Assembly: GCA_045105075.1 (NCBI GenBank)
Contig: JBGCDD010000273.1
Location: forward strand, 1 to 5,812
Direction of reading: 5' to 3'
DNA length: 5,812 nt
Source: JBGCDD01 sp045105075
GTDB taxonomy: Bacteria > Pseudomonadota > Alphaproteobacteria > Rhodobacterales > Rhodobacteraceae
The position numbers were made by a program, and so were the translations under genes. Within the stretch, counting starts at the first letter, position 1. Each line of letters opens with the position of its first letter. This document shows, one piece after another, positions 4,218-5,812 of this stretch. The notes beneath the pieces were generated by a model that had not been told where the DNA came from, did no database searches, and worked only from the letters and a program-made list of their open reading frames with translations.

Positions 4218-5812
4218 CTATGTTGCGGCACCGATCGAGATCTGCACATCGCGATAGCGGATCGCCAGTTTCGGTGCGAGTTCCTCGAGGACAACCACAG
4301 ACATCGCCGCCGAAGTGGTGGCGGAAGTGTCGATCTGCGCTTGCACCCGCACGACCGCAAGACCGTTCTTGCGCAACACGCTTGGATAACTCTGAGAGGC
4401 GGTCAGATCGGCCACCGCGGCCAGACTTGTTTGCGCGCCGCTGGCCAGAATGATCGGAAACCGCTCAAGCTCGGTGATGTTTGAAACCGTGTCGGCCAAT
4501 TGAACCAGCACCGAGCGGTCACTGGCGCCGAACTTGAAACTGTCGGTCTGCGATCCCTGAAACGCCGTGCGCAATTGTGCCGACAGCGTTTTCGGCGTCA
4601 GCCCCGCCGAAAAGCCAAAGCCGTTGAGCGTGACCTGCACCTCATCGCGGCCACCCACGAGATCCTGAAAGGCTTCGGTCACGTCCGGGCGGGCCAGAAG
4701 ATCGCCCAGCAACAGGCTTGCGGCGGCTTCCACATTGCTCAGGTCACGACCGGCGATTTCAACGTCCAGATCCTGACCACCGGGGCCGCGTTCGGATTGC
4801 ACAAAACTGATTTGCACAACATCGCGCAGCGCGCTTTCCAACAGATCAACTGTGATCGTCGCCGTGCGCGAGCCGTTGTCATTCACATCCGCATTCACGC
4901 CGTATTGCACAAGCACGCGTTCCACCAGGGGGGCGCCTTCGGTAGTGTTGGGGGTCAGCTTGGCATCGATTTTTTCCAGAGCCGTGACCAAGGCGTCGAC
5001 GGTTTCGACCGTGCGCGCGCGGGTGATGCCCGAGGTCAGCGCCACTCGGGCCAAAACCGTATCGCCCTCGCTGGCCGGAAAGCCGATCACCTTGATCGTG
5101 CCCGACGCCACCAGCCCGATGGACAGGATAAAGCCGGCCATCACAGTGCCCAACGTCAGATACCGCCAATGGGTCAGCGCGGTTGCCACAGGCATCACCA
5201 GGCATTCGCGCACCCATTCCAGCGCCCGTTCCGCCGGGCGCAGTTTTACCGGCGCATTGGGGTCCGCGCCGGTATGGCTCAGGTGATGGGGCACGATCAA
5301 AAAGCCCTCGACCAGCGACAGCGCCAGCGTGATCAGCAAAACCATCGGGATGAATTTCAGGATCTGCCCCAAATCGCCCGACAGGAACATCAGCGGACCA
5401 AACACGCAAGCTCTGGTCAGGAAAGATGCCATAACGCCGGGCAAAACCTCCATCGTGCCTTTGGCCGCGGCCTCCAGCGGCGGGGCTTTGCAGCGCCATT
5501 TGTCGATGTTTTCCGCAATCACGGTGCTGTCGTCCATGATCAGACACACCGACATCAGCAAGGCAATCAGAGTGACCATGTTGATGGTGATGCCCAGAAC
5601 GCTCATCACGAACAATCCACCAAGGAACGACAGCGGCAGCGCGGCCAAAATCCACAGTGCCTCGCGCAGCAAAAAGAACAGCCACATGGTGCCAAACACG
5701 AGGATCAAGCCAATGGCGATGTTCTCGACGATCAGATCTTGCAACGCGGCCACCGTGCGACTGGCCCCGGCATAGCGCAACCCCAGGTCACTATCTGAAA
5801 ACCCAACACTGC
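4218..5812 (-). CDS. RND efflux permease, fragment before the amber stop (partial)
   Basis: The frame is open from the right edge (first full codon 5810-5808) to the TAG at 4220-4218. A TTG at 5780 is not the true start because the frame and family similarity continue past it. Residues, numbered from the edge, show TM2-TM3 at about 28-72, with ENIAIGLILVF and LPLSFLGG. TM4 contains LIMDDSTVIAENI, and Asp93-Asp94 match the proton-relay pair of RND pumps. TM5-TM6 lie at about 125-175 and TM7 near 217-235. A large periplasmic domain follows (about 245-525), including GFGFSAGL and the VVRVQAQID strand. The family transports drugs, solvents or metals with a membrane-fusion partner and an outer-membrane channel; neither partner gene is in the window and the substrate is unknown. 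Confidence 0.85.
   Translation of the reverse strand, partial: SVGFSDSDLGLRYAGASRTVAALQDLIVENIAIGLILVFGTMWLFFLLREALWILAALPLSFLGGLFVMSVLGITINMVTLIALLMSVCLIMDDSTVIAENIDKWRCKAPPLEAAAKGTMEVLPGVMASFLTRACVFGPLMFLSGDLGQILKFIPMVLLITLALSLVEGFLIVPHHLSHTGADPNAPVKLRPAERALEWVRECLVMPVATALTHWRYLTLGTVMAGFILSIGLVASGTIKVIGFPASEGDTVLARVALTSGITRARTVETVDALVTALEKIDAKLTPNTTEGAPLVERVLVQYGVNADVNDNGSRTATITVDLLESALRDVVQISFVQSERGPGGQDLDVEIAGRDLSNVEAAASLLLGDLLARPDVTEAFQDLVGGRDEVQVTLNGFGFSAGLTPKTLSAQLRTAFQGSQTDSFKFGASDRSVLVQLADTVSNITELERFPIILASGAQTSLAAVADLTASQSYPSVLRKNGLAVVRVQAQIDTSATTSAAMSVVVLEELAPKLAIRYRDVQISIGAAT

Larger units (their letters stand above)
3726..5812 (-). pseudogene. RND-superfamily efflux permease, disrupted and cut by the window edge
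   Basis: One reading frame covers this whole span on the - strand and encodes an AcrB/MdtB-like proton-driven inner-membrane pump. It is broken by a single in-frame TAG at 4220-4218. The 530 residues before and 163 after the stop fit together as one protein, with periplasmic domain, then TM8, with nothing missing between. About 310 N-terminal residues should lie beyond the right edge, judged from the Asp pair compared with AcrB Asp407/408. The C-terminus also lacks the expected last helix. Together the two lesions suggest a decaying gene, although a sequencing error at the stop, or production of two polypeptides, cannot be excluded. The TAA at the 3' end lies tail to tail with the intergenic region next to the SBP56 operon. 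Confidence 0.75.

Noticed and set aside
4500..5798. A 432-codon + strand ORF opposite the RND gene
   Set aside because: Its product is full of Gln, His and Arg in low-order runs, as expected for the antisense of a GC-rich gene. The - strand frame has clear RND helices and motifs.

Overview
The window looks like a chromosomal segment of an alphaproteobacterium, most likely Rhodobacteraceae/Roseobacter-like. This rests on the moderately high GC, the codon use and the style of the proteins, and no marker gene confirms it. Gene density is high, and no RNA gene, insertion sequence or CRISPR array is visible.

Layout: (1) The left edge carries the 3' part of a ccdA antitoxin gene and a complete ccdB toxin gene on the + strand, joined by a TGATG stop/start overlap. 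(2) Converging on ccdB is a complete IclR-family regulator on the - strand (507-1271). (3) Divergent from it, across a 69-bp AT-rich intergenic region with symmetric repeats, runs a tight three-gene + strand operon. It encodes a selenium-binding-protein/methanethiol-oxidase (SBP56) homologue, a plant-type [2Fe-2S] ferredoxin and a YccU-like CoA-binding protein, with successive overlaps of 4 and 8 nt. (4) A short region (3558-3725) holds hairpins and a dubious small ORF. (5) From 3726 to the right edge, on the - strand, lies the C-terminal two thirds of an RND-superfamily efflux permease. It is interrupted by an in-frame amber codon and appears to lack its last transmembrane helix.

How the parts may work together: the IclR protein is the obvious candidate regulator of the SBP56 operon. 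SBP56 proteins (human SELENBP1, bacterial MtoX) oxidise methanethiol to formaldehyde, H2S and H2O2. In marine alphaproteobacteria methanethiol arises from DMSP demethylation through CoA thioesters. An operon that joins an apparently cytoplasmic SBP56 to a ferredoxin and a CoA-binding protein, and lacks the SCO1 and MauG partners described for MtoX, is the most interesting unit here; its function is an inference. The ccdAB pair and the decaying RND gene have no evident functional link to that operon.
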